Assembly: GCA_951213105.1 (NCBI GenBank)
Contig: OX578138.1
Coordinates: 62,337,826-62,401,825 of the forward strand
Length of the DNA stretch: 64,000 nt
Direction: 5' to 3'
From: Amaurobius ferox
Taxonomy: Eukaryota; Arthropoda; Arachnida; Araneae; Amaurobiidae
The position numbers and the translations under genes were made by a program. This document shows positions 1-11,089 of this stretch, piece by piece. The notes under the pieces are model-generated. The model was not told the origin of the DNA. It made no database searches and worked only from the letters and a program-made list of their open reading frames with translations. Numbering within the stretch: position 1 is the stretch's first letter; each line of letters opens with the position of its first letter.

Positions 1-1555
1 AAGTATTCTATAAAATTTTTAACAATTACCCCTTCTTTGTGTTGTTCTGTACCATGCAACTTAAATCGATGTATATATAAAGTAAGTCATTTCTTTCGAA
101 GTCATTTCCTCTTAATGATATAAATATTGTTTTTTGCAATTTAAATGAAGTAAAAAGGAAAAAAAATCATTAATACTTACTGCATAGTAGATTATAAACA
201 TATTAATTTAAACGGTAAAGTTACACCACCGTACTTGTATTTTTAATCAATAAAATATTTAACAAGCAATTTGATGCTTCTCTTCTAATTATACAATTCT
301 TTAAACTGATTTTCTGTTTTAAAAATATGTAAATACAAAATTAAAATCTATTTTTTTGAGTTATTTCTTTAGAAAACATCGCCTTTTTAAATAGCTAATT
401 ATAGCTAAAAATTTTAATTAAATATTTTTAATAATATTCTTGCTGAGCCTAATTACAGATGCAGGACTTTTTAAAGATTAAATATAGAAACTGACACAGT
501 AAATAAATTATATAATATATATAATAATATAATAATAAGTATAATAATCTATATAATAATTGTCTTACATGTTTGTGTCTTTGCACACCTTCTAAAGCTT
601 CCCCCCCTCAAGTAACGTAGATAACTGAATCTTTGCACACTTATAGTGGTATCAGCGACGATACAAAACCTAACAGAACCGGATTTTGGCTTTACCCATC
701 TGAGGTGAAGGATTTTTTTTTTAAAAATAAGTTTTGGAACTACATGAAACCACAGTGGTGACCTAGAAGGCAAAATATTTCCTCACTTATTGTATTAACA
801 ATTAAATATAACGAAATTTAGCTCTTTCTTTCATTTTTTACCATCTCTTTTACGCGTTGTATTCCAAGGAGCTTCAATATACAGAAATCACCTCGGAAAA
901 CATTCAGGAGAGATTAGAAGGTATTAGACACATGAATTAAGGAGTTTCTTTGTTGGATCCTAAATGAGGAAGACTAATCCCACTAGCATCTGGAAAAACT
1001 TTGTTACTCACACTCAAATTGATATTATTGGATTGTGCATTAAAAGTATATAAACAAATTACTGGGCAAATAAATTAGAATAAAAAATTGATCTTTAGCA
1101 GACTAACAAGAACGTTAGAAGTAAAGAACACACATGTAGTGGTTTATAATGAAATGTTATGATTAAATTACTTTTCAGTAAAGCATTTAGTTACTCTTTT
1201 TGTTTCAAACTCGAATAGCGATTAAATCGTTAACTTTAATTCTTTCGAAGTGGAGGCTAATTGCTGTTTAACATAACGAAAGAGAGGTTATTCCACATCA
1301 GCATGTGAAACTTTGAAGTATCTTTGTGAATCTGCATCATCAAATCTTCAGAATTACGTTGAAACGCATCGGTTATAATCTCGAAGACAACAGTCTTCGC
1401 CAGACAGCAATTCGATATAGTAAAGGAAAAAGTAGTAATATGAACCCCCACTTCGTTTTTCGTAAAGTGCGCCTACATTTTAAGCTAATTTCACTCGTTT
1501 TGGGAATGGTTTGTCGCATATTCTAATCATATACGGAGACAACAGGAGGAATAAT
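1..1555. other. AT-rich DNA with no recognised gene
   Basis: Mostly A/T runs. Short reading frames at 549-773 (minus) and 1257-1526 (both strands) have no motif I recognise. The segment 590-760 is richer in G+C than its surroundings and could be an old repeat fragment, but I cannot place it. Confidence 0.5.
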
Positions 1556-1739
1556 TTTTAGAATATTTACAGTAACACCCCCTCCTATAATGCGACAACC
1601 AATAAAGTGAAATCACCAGTTTTTTTTAAATGCGGGTATTGTGGACCCCCATGAAATAGTCACAGTTTATTCGTCAGAAATGAACTTTATTGTTGAAACA
1701 ACATAAATTATTTACAAACGTTACAAATATAAATTTCTT

Positions 1740-1890
1740 TCATGGTTCCAGAACATTCACTGTGTGCGCCCATAATTCACACATCACACACATAACCCAT
1801 AGTTCTCCATGGCACTCATCAGTAGAAGCTTAGTCGCAGAAGAGACAGTTGGCATTTTGCACACCAGTTTGCTCATCCCCCACTTGGAGA
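1740..1890 (-). pseudogene. pogo/Tigger-like transposase, C-terminal Cys-rich (PHD-like) tail
   Basis: Read on the minus strand, about 45 codons end in TGA at 1742-1740. They contain CLFCD, then DECHGELWVMCVMCELWAHT. The pattern C-x2-C ... GExWVxCxxCxxWAH is the zinc-binding, PHD-like tail found at the C-terminus of many arthropod pogo/Tigger-like transposases. An in-frame TAA directly after CLFCD breaks it, so this is a fossil. I see no DDE catalytic core next to it. Further upstream on the same strand (1930-2300) I find no clear transposase sequence, so either the rest was deleted or it has decayed. The family call rests on this one motif. Confidence 0.45.
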
Positions 1891-2317
1891 TCGAGCGGTG
1901 AGTCACCGGAGTGGTCAGAATGGAATAATTGGTCAGGATACATATTACCAGCAACACCATGTTGAAAATATCATATCACTGCTCCCAAACCTTACCAAAA
2001 ATTTGAAGTCTGGTATCGACATATTATCGTCTAACTAGTGTAATTCAAGGTATGACGTCGAAATCTGCCCATGGTGCAACATAAATACCCATAAAACTTG
2101 TATATTACTTACATTGCCGAACGTTCGCGAATAGGATAAAACTACCAACGCTCACAACATAAATGCTTCTTAAATAATGCACGGAAGTTGCTAACTCTTA
2201 TCTCAGATGGAGTGATTAGAGTTGATTTACCGCTTCACCACTAGAGTGAGCCTCGTTTCAGCCGAGGAACCAAGGTGATGCAAAATACCTGCAGGATACA
2301 TATTACCATATTTCCCT

Positions 2318-2461
2318 CTACAGGTCATTGTCAAATTTAAACGACTCTTCCACATCTGCTTCTGTAATATCATTGCGGTCTATCAACGAATATATTGCAG
2401 TTCTCTCAATAAAATACTCCCATTGGAAGGGATGATTTTTAACTTTTACAGATCAAATTTA
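2318..2461 (-). pseudogene. unidentified protein-like fragment ending in a stop
   Basis: One minus-strand frame is open for roughly 45 codons and ends in TAG at 2320-2318. The translation has protein-like composition, with FQWEYFIERTAIYSLIDRND followed by acidic residues and FKFDNDL. It has no start codon of its own and is too short to classify. It lies between the pogo-type tail (1740-1890) and the mariner-like N-terminus (2701-2922) on the same strand, so it may belong to a transposase. It could also be chance. Confidence 0.22.
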
Positions 2462-2589
2462 AGCTGGCTTAAGAGGAGAGCGGGTTAACGGGAGGTCGCT
2501 TGAAGGGGATTTCACTATATTTAAGAATGTTTTCCAATTAATTATTAATTCACTTTTACAAAAAGGAGAAAAAATAGGCACACACACAC

Positions 2590-2650
2590 ACACAGCAGTT
2601 ACCTTACACCTTTCTGGTAGGTCGGACGGTCTGGGTCTCAACAACAACAA
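2590..2650 (+). mobile_element. 5'-truncated tRNA-derived SINE, 3' end only
   Basis: The segment from the AGCAGTTACCTTACACC region through the GGTCGGACGGTCTGGGT block matches the last ~55 bp of the SINEs at 22726-23331 and 40328-40615. It ends in an ACAACAACAAC tail like the 40.3 kb copy. A CA microsatellite precedes it. The tRNA-like head is absent, as in ordinary 5' truncation. Confidence 0.5.
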
Positions 2651-2700
2651 CACACTCACACACAACTGGAATATCAATTCCACGACCCAGACCGGGGGGG

Positions 2701-2922
2701 GGGGTCTCACCTTATGGCTACCAATAGGCCTACCACTTCGTCGTCAGTCATTACAGAACCAGTTTCCCTGAATTTTTTGACTACACGAAGTATTGATGAT
2801 TATTTATTCGGCACATTTCGTGCTTCAAAATGTTTGCGAAACGCTGAACGAACAGTTTTGTAAGAATTATTCTTCAAATAATGCTCCACAATAAATACAC
2901 GCTCCGGTAAACTGAGCGCCAT
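2701..2922 (-). pseudogene. mariner-like transposase, N-terminal helix-turn-helix fragment
   Basis: From an ATG at 2922-2920 (minus) the frame reads MALSLPERVFIVEHYLKNNS, then YKTVRSAFRKHFEARN, and after one in-frame TAA it reads SSILRVVKKFRETGSV. This is the N-terminal DNA-binding region of a common arthropod mariner-like transposase group, often listed under DUF4817-type helix-turn-helix. The start is supported by its place about 150 bp inside the element end at 3069. The rest of the gene is missing: sequence similarity stops near 2700, close to a SINE fragment. The catalytic half of what may be the same transposase group is found separately at 10360-10810. Confidence 0.6.
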
Positions 2923-3069
2923 TTCAGAACTATGCGAATTGATTCTGTACTAACAACGTCATCCATTGTGCATTATATGATGCATAAATAGCGCGAAATT
3001 CAAACATCTGTCTTTATATTTATGAGATATATCAACCGAAATGTGGGTTGCGCGACTTCAGAAACACCC
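2701..3069 (-). mobile_element. 5' end of a truncated mariner-like transposon
   Basis: On the minus strand the element begins next to a TA with AGGGTGTTTCTGAAGTCGCG (3069 downward), typical of terminal repeats in this group. About 145 bp of leader and the transposase N-terminus (2922-2701) follow. I could not find the other terminal repeat downstream, so only the 5' portion survives. Confidence 0.5.
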
Positions 3070-3074
3070 TAGTA

Positions 3075-4810
3075 TCTGAATTTTATCTAGGTCATGCTCT
3101 ACTAACTTCAATTTAGGGAGAGCTTTCGAAAAACATTCGAAAATGCGTTGAGGGCTGTAATGGCTTGGAAAAGATAGAAGCATTCCAATGTTTGATTCAT
3201 TAAATTCATTTACTTCATTAGATTCAGTAGTTTTTGCGGGTTTTGAATTTTGCGTTTAAATAGTGGGAAGGGGGGGGGGCTTGACTCTAACAGCAATTGA
3301 TCAATCATGTAATAAGATATTTTGTTATAAATGGATGAATAGCATTACAAGAATTATCCAGACTTATATTAATAACTGTTTGATTAAACGTGCAGTTCCG
3401 GAATATCAACGTAAGCCAAATACTCTGAGACATCATTAGAAATCAATTGGGAATGTCTAAACGGACAATAGTTTCAATCCTGTGTTCATAGAGGCCCGTT
3501 CTGGGCATTCTGGCTGCACTATGTAAATGTAGATTAGTGAGTAAATTTAAAGGACTCCATAATTAAATTACCTTTATTCAGAACATTTTAAAGGGGGCAT
3601 TGCACTGTTAGTGCTCGGAAAGTTTCTTCAGACTAGACGTGTTTGGTTATATTTAATTAGGGAAAACTCTCGAATATTTTTTTCACACTTTGTTGACCAC
3701 CTTAATTTGCATAGCATAAACGTACGCTCTTACATCTGATCAACACAAAATGATACAAATGTTGAATCCCACTTTGATTAAAATGTATGACGTGTCTAGC
3801 ATATGCCTTTCTTTGCAGGTTAACACATTTTAATATTCTAAAAGAGTATTAGACCAATTCAGACTTCTTATAATAATATTAATTAGTGAGTAAGTCTGTA
3901 CAGAAGCGCATTATTTCGTTATTCAAATATACAATGTTAAAAAATGTTAAAGCAGCCCCTCCACATCCACTTTTTCAAATACGATCTACGTTCTTCTGTA
4001 CTTATAATTTTAATTGTTACAATAACACTTTATGTTCTCCTGTCGATTATTCTTGTAGTCTGTGTGTCATATTACACTGTCAAAACTAAATTAATTAATT
4101 TCAAATAGCGAATGTTCATAAAATGCTTGATTTATTTTTTATTGAAATGTTTGCTTAATGATAAGTTGTGTTGCTATTAAAAATGTTTAATATTATTCAC
4201 ATTATTTTTCTCTAGATGCACAAATAATAAAATTAAAATTCTGTATGGCGATTCGTATTGTTAAATTAATTTACAGTTGTGAGACTCATATCGTAAAGAA
4301 CTCTATATCAAATTGCTATATTTGTTTCAATATCTATAAAAAATTCATGATTTAAAATTTATATATATAGAAAATAAATTGATAGACACCAGGACATCAT
4401 CAAATTTTGAACTTTACAAAAAGTTCGGGAAAATCCCTACTTGACTAAAAGCAAAAATTAAACCTAACTATATTTCGAAATGCTTGATACATTGAAAACT
4501 TTGAGCTCTCGGATGCCATTATGAATAATTCCAAACACGGTTCTAGAAAACCCTACCTCTAAATCTTAAGAGCAGTGCGCCATTAAATGTTCTGTATGGA
4601 ATATACTATCTAGAATGTTCTATTTAGATTGTACTATCTAAAATGTTTCATCTAGAAAGTAATTGCAACCAATCGTTACAACCAATCCAACATTTTCCAT
4701 CTGAAAATAATGTAGTTTTGGGCATCATAAGTTGTGCAACCGATTTCCTACAATAAAGCAACAGCATTTTTAATTTTTCTTTTATTGATAGATTAGGAAA
4801 GTTATTTATT
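3075..4810. other. intergenic DNA, old repeat similarity only
   Basis: No gene seen. About 3395-3500 resembles 39750-39860 (shared CCAAATACTCTGAGACATCA block), a dispersed or duplicated sequence. The remainder is AT-rich and unremarkable. Confidence 0.45.
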
Positions 4811-5665
4811 ACTTTCCTTGGATACAATAATGTATAAGGAACGTATTGTGACGGGGTCGAAAATTCGAATTCGAGTTTTCGACGGGAGAGCACGTTTTAA
4901 GCATCCTTGATCACGAATCGAACATTTTTGAAGTGATGTCTGTCTGTGTGTGGGTGTGTGTGTGTCAGTGAATCTGTGGAGACGATAACAGAAGAACGAA
5001 TGGACCAATTCGAACGAAATTTGGTACGAAAATTACAATCCGTAAACACTGGAAGCCTAATGCTTTTATACGCAATCGAATGTTCAGACCCCCCCTAAAT
5101 TTTCGAGTGAAATTTTAAAAAAATCGTCAAAAAATCAAAACCTCTAACAGAGTTACGCTAATAGACATTTCTTATGTAATTTTCCATTAGAAAACGATTG
5201 ACATAAATTTTATAACGCTAACATGAACCATTCTTGAGATATTGCACAGTTTTCAAAAAAATTATCAAAAAGTCATAAAATAAGAAAAAAATATTTCCTA
5301 TTGAGAAATATGTTTACTTTTCATATGTAATACCATACGATACATTTGGTGACATCATTCTCGTAGATCTAGCTCGTTCCATTCATGAAAGATGATACTT
5401 TGAGCAATAATTTTGTATTTGAACGCCAATAGTCATTTGTCTGCTGTAAGAATAACTTATTTCTCCGTCCATAACGTGAGCGAATTTGACGGATAATTTG
5501 GTGGAATGTCGCCAACTCGGCGACTTTTTTAAATGTTGCTAAATTAACGAAAAACTCTCCAAATGGATAAAAATGACCCTAAATCAATGAAAATGACGAC
5601 TCATTGAAGAAAATTCAATATCTTGAAAAGAATATAAATATCTACTATAAAAATAATCTATTTTT
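4811..5665 (+). mobile_element. HINE-like family A, first unit of a two-unit element
   Basis: Starts at ACTTTCCTTGGATAC with the family 5' hairpin (CTTTCCT...ATAAGGAA), then the conserved GTGACGGGGTCGAAAATTCG block, and a TG-rich stretch about 125 bp in. The body with repeated CGCCAA/TTGGCGA words is also present. It stops at ATCTATTTTT without the family 3' terminus and runs straight into the next unit. The same truncated junction recurs at 26286, so these two-unit forms look like copies of one composite. There is no coding capacity; short frames here are incidental. Confidence 0.6.
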
Positions 5666-5758
5666 ACTTTTCTTATATACATAATGTATAAGGAAAGTTT
5701 TCGACGGGAGACCACGTTTCAAGCATCCCTGATCACGAATCAAACATTTTTGAAGTGT

Positions 5759-5796
<38 letters not shown>

Positions 5797-6580
5797 TGTG
5801 TGTCAGTGAGTCTGTGGAGACGATAACTGACAAACGAATGGACCGATTCGAACGGAATTTGGTACGAAAATCACAATCTATAAACACTGGAAGCCTATTG
5901 TTTTCATACGCAATCGAATGTTCAACCCCCCCTCCCTAAATTTTGAGTGAAATTTTAAAAAAACCGTCAAAAATCAAAATCGCTAATAAAGTTACGCAAA
6001 TAGACATTTCTTATGTAATGTTTCATTAGAAAACGATTGACATAAATTTTAGAACGCTAACATGAACCGTTCTCGAAGTACTGAACATTTTTCAAAAAAA
6101 TTATCATAAAGTCATATAAAATAAAAAAGAAATATTTCCTATTGAGAAACATGTTCAATTTTCATATGTAATATCATGCGATAAATTGGATGACATCATT
6201 CTCATGGATCTATCTCGTTCCATTCATGAAAAAGATACTTTGAATAATACTTTTGTATTTGAACGTCAACAGTCATTTATCTGCTCTAAGAATAACTTAT
6301 TTTTTCGTCCATAACGCTTGGCGAGATTTTGGCGTCGAATTTGACGAAATGTCGCCAAATTAACGAAAATCTCGCCAAAAGGATAAAAATGACGCTAAAT
6401 CAATGAAAATGACGAAGAATTGTTGAAAATTCAATATCTTGGAAGGAATATAAGTATCTACTATAACAAAAACCTATTTTTTTACTCTAAAAGTAATAAA
6501 TTCATTACATTATATAAGAAAAGTCATGTGTTGCCCACATCAGATTATTTTGCTGTAAAAGTAGTAAATTCATTGCATTA

Positions 6581-8139
6581 CAGTCTGTCTCAGAATTATA
6601 AGACCACTCAAAATTCCACCCTTTCTCTACAAATACAACATTGAATGTGAATTTCATAGAAGGTGTATGAAACGAAACAATTTTGCAGTGCTGATTTAGC
6701 TTTGAAAAAAAAAAACAGATCGAATGTTATTTTTGTGCCAAATGAGTTTTCGAAATCAAGGTGTTATATAAATATAAGACCACTTTAGATTTTCTAATAA
6801 TGCAGACGATTTTTATTTAACTTCTGAGTTTAACTGTAACCTAAACCATCTGGAAAGTTTGGAAAGAGGGAAAAAAAGTAGAAATTCAGAATTGAACTGT
6901 TTGATTCGTTGGATTATTAAAATGCCTCATGAAAGTGATTTGTCTGAAGTAGAAGTGCGAAAAGTTTGGTTCTACAATGGAAAAGGAAAGTCGGAACGTG
7001 AAATAAGTAAGATTCTTAATTATTCTAAATCGGCTATTTACAATTTTTTAATTAAAAATTATTGTATGGAAAGCAGAAAACATCTGACTGCAAAAAGCAG
7101 TTATCAGCTGGTGATAATAGACAAATTTTCCAGCTTGCAACGAAAAACTACCAATCCACTTATAAAAAACACAACAGACAAGTAAACAAGTGTCTTATGT
7201 AATTGTGCGGCGAAATTTGAAGTCAAATGCTGATGTTAAACCTCAAAAACTAAGATGCAAATCACGACTTCTTAAACATCTTAAAGAAGCACGTCTGAAG
7301 TGGGCAAAGAATGTCATGTCCTGGAATTCTACGTGGAAAAATATAATATTTTCGGACAAGAAAAATTTAACTTAGACAATCCGGACGGCAATAACTACTA
7401 CTGGCATGACTTAAGGCAAGAATCTCGTGAGTTCTTCAGTAGGCAGATGGGAGGCGGTTCCGTTATGGTGTGGGGCGCTTTCTCATATGCAGGAAAATGC
7501 GAACTGCAAAGAGTTTATGGCAAAATGAACTCGGACAGTTATCAACAAATGTTATACGGAAGTCTGATACCCTTCGGGACACTTTTAGGAGGGCCGAAAT
7601 GAAAGTTCCAACAAGATAATGCTCAAAGTCATGCATCTAAATCAACAAACGCATGGCTCAAAAGAGAAAATATTGATGTTATATCTTGGCCGAGCCTTAG
7701 CCTGGACCTAAACCTGTGGGGTTATTCGCCTCGCCAAGTATACGAAAACAACAAACAATATCATTCGTCATATGAATTGGAAGTCGCCATTATGGAGAAA
7801 TGGGACAATATTCCGAAATTTGTCTTTAAAAATTTAATTAAATCAATGCCAAATTGTGTGTTTCAAGTTATTCAGAAAAATGGTGGAGCAACAACTTACT
7901 AAATTTGCTAAAACTTTCTTTTTCCACATGTGATCTTATAATTTTGTAGCAGGTATATGTGCCACTTTTTGTTATATTGCTGTTATATTTTTTTCTAAAT
8001 GAATTTCGTACATGTAAATTGCTAAATTTTATTTAGAACTTATTCTGACATGGAGTAATTTTGATTTTGAATAAAAAATATTTCATTAATTGCCTAAATA
8101 ACAAAAAGTCTCATGGTCTTATATTTTTGTAACAGACTG
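6581..8139 (+). mobile_element. Tc1/mariner transposon with TA duplication, inactive
   Basis: The ends are CAGTCTGTCTCAGAATTATA and, inverted, CAGTCTGTTACAAAAATATA, both followed by AGACCA. TA flanks it on each side (6579-6580 and 8140-8141), and joining the flanks restores the family A sequence GCATTATATAAAGAAAGTC. So both element borders and the empty site are visible. Length is 1,559 bp, typical for the group. It holds one degenerate transposase gene. Confidence 0.85.
6922..7902 (+). pseudogene. Tc1-type transposase, broken
   Basis: The product would bind the terminal repeats and cut and paste the element. I start at the ATG at 6922 (MPHESDLSEVEVRKVWFYNG), where the helix-turn-helix follows; the upstream ATG at 6859 is possible. 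Frame 1 to about 7185, then frame 2 (7190-7375, ending in IIFSDKKN), then frame 1 again. The first catalytic Asp is in FSD near 7355; QQDNAQSH (about 7610-7635) holds the second. An in-frame TGA at 7600-7602 lies just before it. The third motif reads WPSLSLDLNLWGY, without the PIEN block that carries the catalytic Glu in relatives (usually SPDLNPIENLWG). The C-terminus ends at TAA 7900-7902. Two frameshifts, a stop and the lost acidic residue make it dead. Confidence 0.8.
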
Positions 8140-8809
8140 TATATAAAGAAAGTCATGTGTTGTCCACATCAGATATTTTTTTAAAGGGGCAGAAGCCAGA
8201 ATAATTAATCACTTCATGTCAAGCAATTAAGCTTTTAATGTATATTTTCAAAAATAAACTTTGCATGAACGATGTTACTCACACAGTAAGAATTGCATCT
8301 GTTGATCTCTTCGAAAGTTCTTAGCTGAGCTGCATATAGGAAAACTCAAAAGATCCCATTTCGTAAAGGAATTTCTTTGATAATCAAACAGGGTCTCTTA
8401 ATCTTCTGCACAAGTCGGATAGTATCGATTTCTTATATCTGGAATAAATCCACGCACCAAGGGAAATCATTAAATATCTTTCAAAGGAGCAAAAGATATT
8501 GGAATATTTATCGGTGATTGCTTCTCAGAATCATTACTACTCATTTTACATGTAGTAAAATATTATCTTTACCCAAGGTCCTTTCATGTTTTTGTTTCAC
8601 TTGCACTTCTTTTCAAATGGTCCAATATCCATAATTTTTACTTGTGCTAAAGACCTTAATGATATCTATCATATTTTATTTGAACTTGTAATTTCGCTAT
8701 TCGTAAGAATTTATTGATATCTTCGGTAATATAATAAGCGAATAAGTGTTTTAGAATTTGTCGTATGAAGTTTCTAAATTTTAGTATCTTAATTCTAAAT
8801 CGGTACACT

Positions 8810-9949
8810 TACCGAATAAGAATCTGTACTATTAGAGCTGATCGCCTATACATGTTTTTATGTATGTTCCACGTACTTCGAGGTGCTAAACCAATGGCCC
8901 AGCACATTTTTTTATGTAGCATTCAGTCTGAGGAGTTATAGGGAACACTAAAAAATTTAAAAAATTCAATAAATTTTTAAACATTTTCGAACAGATATTT
9001 AAATGGCAGATAATTTGCAAATATCTTAGGAAAAGGGCGAAAAGGAAAGCCGGTTGAAAAATCTTATTCACCCCTCAATTTTAGTGCTAGGATCACCATA
9101 TTTTTTTAAACTGAAGCTAAAAGTTTCAGTTCTATTGTTCAGGAATAAAAACATTTAATGAATTCGACAGTATCTTTGTTACATAATTTATAATTCCGGA
9201 ATGAATAAAAAAGCGTCGTAAAAAGAAATAAATACATAGCCTTATATAGAAAATATATTATCTAATACAATTTTCGTGATAGGATCTCCATTATCTGTCA
9301 AATATCTAAATGTATTTCTAAAGGCCGCATGTGCTAAAATGCTAAAATTTTGTAAAAAAAGGCTCAGTGTTTTTATATGTATTTCCAAAAAGGTTTTATA
9401 CAATTTTGGAGTCAAAATCATATTTTTTTACACTATTTATCGTCAAAATTTAACCATTTATTGTTGCAAGCGCTGTTGCCATTTCAAAAGAAGTATTTTT
9501 TAAATCATTTAAACAATTAAAAATAATTTGCGAACCCTTCTACTTTTGACTACCAACGCCATCAATTGGCGATATAATGCGTTTTCTTGAGTTTCTCAAC
9601 TTTGCGAGTATAAAAGTTGTTTCCCTGATATTTTTAATTTGATATTATATTGTCATTATGAGTATTGTGATAACATTTGACTGAAATTAGATGTAACTAA
9701 ATTTATTGTAGTCTTTTGTCAGTTGTGGCGTGAATAGAAATTGTCTTCCATTCTGAGTAATAGAAAACTTTTCAAGACTTAAAGAACCCGGTCCCAGCGC
9801 AATTCTTACCGTCTTACCTCTGTGAAGGAACTTGTTTCGTTGCAAACAATCAAAGTCCACACATTTCTATGTTTTCGCTGGACTTTCAGTGTTGTATTTT
9901 ACAGTAAATTTACATATAGCATACTGGTAAAAAAGTTATTTCATTTTTA
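8810..9949. other. intergenic DNA, nothing recognised
   Basis: AT-rich sequence between the start of the segmental duplication and the tandem array at 9950. Reading frames at 8886-9071 and 9276-9503 are low-complexity and show no motif. Confidence 0.5.
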
Positions 9950-10140
9950 CACACTATTTTCCCTATATACATAGTATAATGTATTACTTTTCCTATATAA
10001 GCACATAGTATAATGCATTACTTCCCTTTCATATATAGTATAAGGTATCACTTTCCCTATATGCTAAGTATAATGTACTATTTTCCCTATATGCGTAGTA
10101 TAATGTATTACTTTCCCTATATACATAATATAATGTATTA
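9950..10140 (+). repeat. six tandem copies of a HINE-type 5' end
   Basis: About six copies of a ~30-33 bp unit of the form TTTCCCTATATACATAGTAT followed by AATGTATTAC. The unit is closely similar to the 5' hairpin segment of families A and B. A seventh copy lies at 10898-10924, beyond the mariner-like insertion, and a HINE-type 3' terminus follows at 11048-11083. The array therefore appears to be the amplified 5' end of one HINE copy. Confidence 0.5.
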
Positions 10141-10141
10141 A

Positions 10142-10899
10142 TTTAACTCTTGGGCCAAACTTTAAGGGGTGATAAATCACATCTAAACAAGCAATTTTTT
10201 TCATACAAAGCAGGGTCTTAACACAAGAGGTTAACCGCTGGGTGGTAGCTCATAAAATGAGGACATGATGACTCTCTCGTGAAAAGAGGAAACACGAAAG
10301 TGACAGAGTAGGCACGAAATGCGTTTAACTGACAGAAATTGCTGAATGCATGGACAAAGTTACAGAAACTGCTCAAAAGTGCGACCACCAGCAGTAATGC
10401 AGTATTCACACCTGCGACGTAGCGAGCTGCGCACGTTAGCAAAAACACCCGGCATATCTTGAACAACGCCAGCAGCTTCACCGATCCTAGCAACAATGTC
10501 CTCTTCGGAATCGATGGGGCTATCGTAGATAAGACTTTTCATATGGCCCCCATAAGAAAAAGTCGAGACAGAAGAGATCAGGCGATCGTGCCGGTCAAGC
10601 TATGGGACCACCCCGACCAATCTATTGCCCTGGGAAAGTAGCATCTAAGGTGTGCCTCACATCCACGCTGAAATGGGGTGGTGCTCCGTCGTGTTGGAAC
10701 CACATACATGCTTTAATGTGGGCAGGAACACTGTTGCAGTAACTGTGGCAATACCTTCTGTAAAAATAGGAGGTATGTTCCGTCGTCCTCTAGCGGTTCA
10801 CCTCTTGCGTTACGCCCCTGCTTTGCATGACAAAAATTGCTTGTTTAGATGTGATTTATCACCCCTTTAAGTTTGGTCCAAGAGTTCTGACTCACCCTG
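10142..10899 (-). mobile_element. mariner-like transposon with ~70-100 bp terminal inverted repeats, internally deleted
   Basis: The left end (10145-10235) and right end (10785-10899) are inverted copies sharing GGGGTGATAAATCACATCTA and AAACAAGCAATTTTT. The right end finishes CACCCTG next to TA. It sits inside the array of HINE-type 5' ends. Only the C-terminal half of a transposase remains inside. Confidence 0.65.
10360..10810 (-). pseudogene. mariner-like transposase, C-terminal catalytic half
   Basis: Minus-strand frames read MWFQHDGAPPHFSVDVRHTL (second catalytic Asp in HDG), then ARSPDLFCLDFFLWG (third Asp motif), then MKSLIYDSPIDSEEDIVARI and ITAGGRTFEQFL, ending at a stop at 10360. 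This is the usual C-terminal half of arthropod mariner-like transposases. Two in-frame stops lie between the motifs, and an extra G in the LWG(G)HMK region shifts the frame. The first catalytic Asp and the DNA-binding domain are absent. The fragment lies between the element's own terminal repeats, so the loss was an internal deletion. It is not functional. Confidence 0.75.
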
Positions 10900-11040
10900 T
10901 ATATAGTAATATGTATTATTTCCCTTGGAATTAGTTTTATATGTTGTCATTCGAAAAAACGCTAACTGTATCAACGTTAATAACATTATGCCATGGAGCT
11001 TATACATACTTTTTTTCATTCTGAAAGAAATAATTTTATT

Positions 11041-11085
11041 GCATTGCATAGGAAAGTCATGTGCTGCCTACATCAGATTTTTTTT
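11041..11085 (+). mobile_element. HINE-type 3' terminus
   Basis: GCATAGGAAAGTCATGTGCT followed by GCCTACATCAGATTTT is the shared 3' end of families A and B: the AGGAAAGT inverted repeat, then a stem-loop (ATGTG...CACAT type, here imperfect), then CAGATTTT. It probably closes the element whose 5' end is amplified at 9950-10140. Confidence 0.55.
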
Positions 11086-11089
11086 ACAT

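Larger units (their letters stand above)
5666..8174 (+). mobile_element. HINE-like family A, second unit, interrupted by a Tc1 transposon
   Basis: Begins at ACTTTTCTTATATAC, lacks about 30 bp between the 5' hairpin and the GTTTTCGACGGGAG block, and carries a (TG)n at 5763-5792. It has a duplicated 3' tail: a first terminus ends at about 6544. A second starts there, is split by the Tc1 insertion (6581-8139), and resumes as TATAAAGAAAGTCATGTG, ending near CATCAGAT at 8174. The same double tail is seen at 27175-27302. Without the Tc1 this unit is about 950 bp. Confidence 0.6.

Noticed and set aside
1257..1451. Possible transposase C-terminus on the minus strand
   Set aside because: A faint resemblance around ITDAFQRNSEDL only; no catalytic or terminal motif supports it.
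5645..5887. Minus frames containing repeated Thr-His or Cys-Val (also 26262-26546, 49106-49300, 49875-50184, 46582-46917)
   Set aside because: They are translations of the TG/TCTG microsatellites inside HINE-like copies and recur only because the elements recur.
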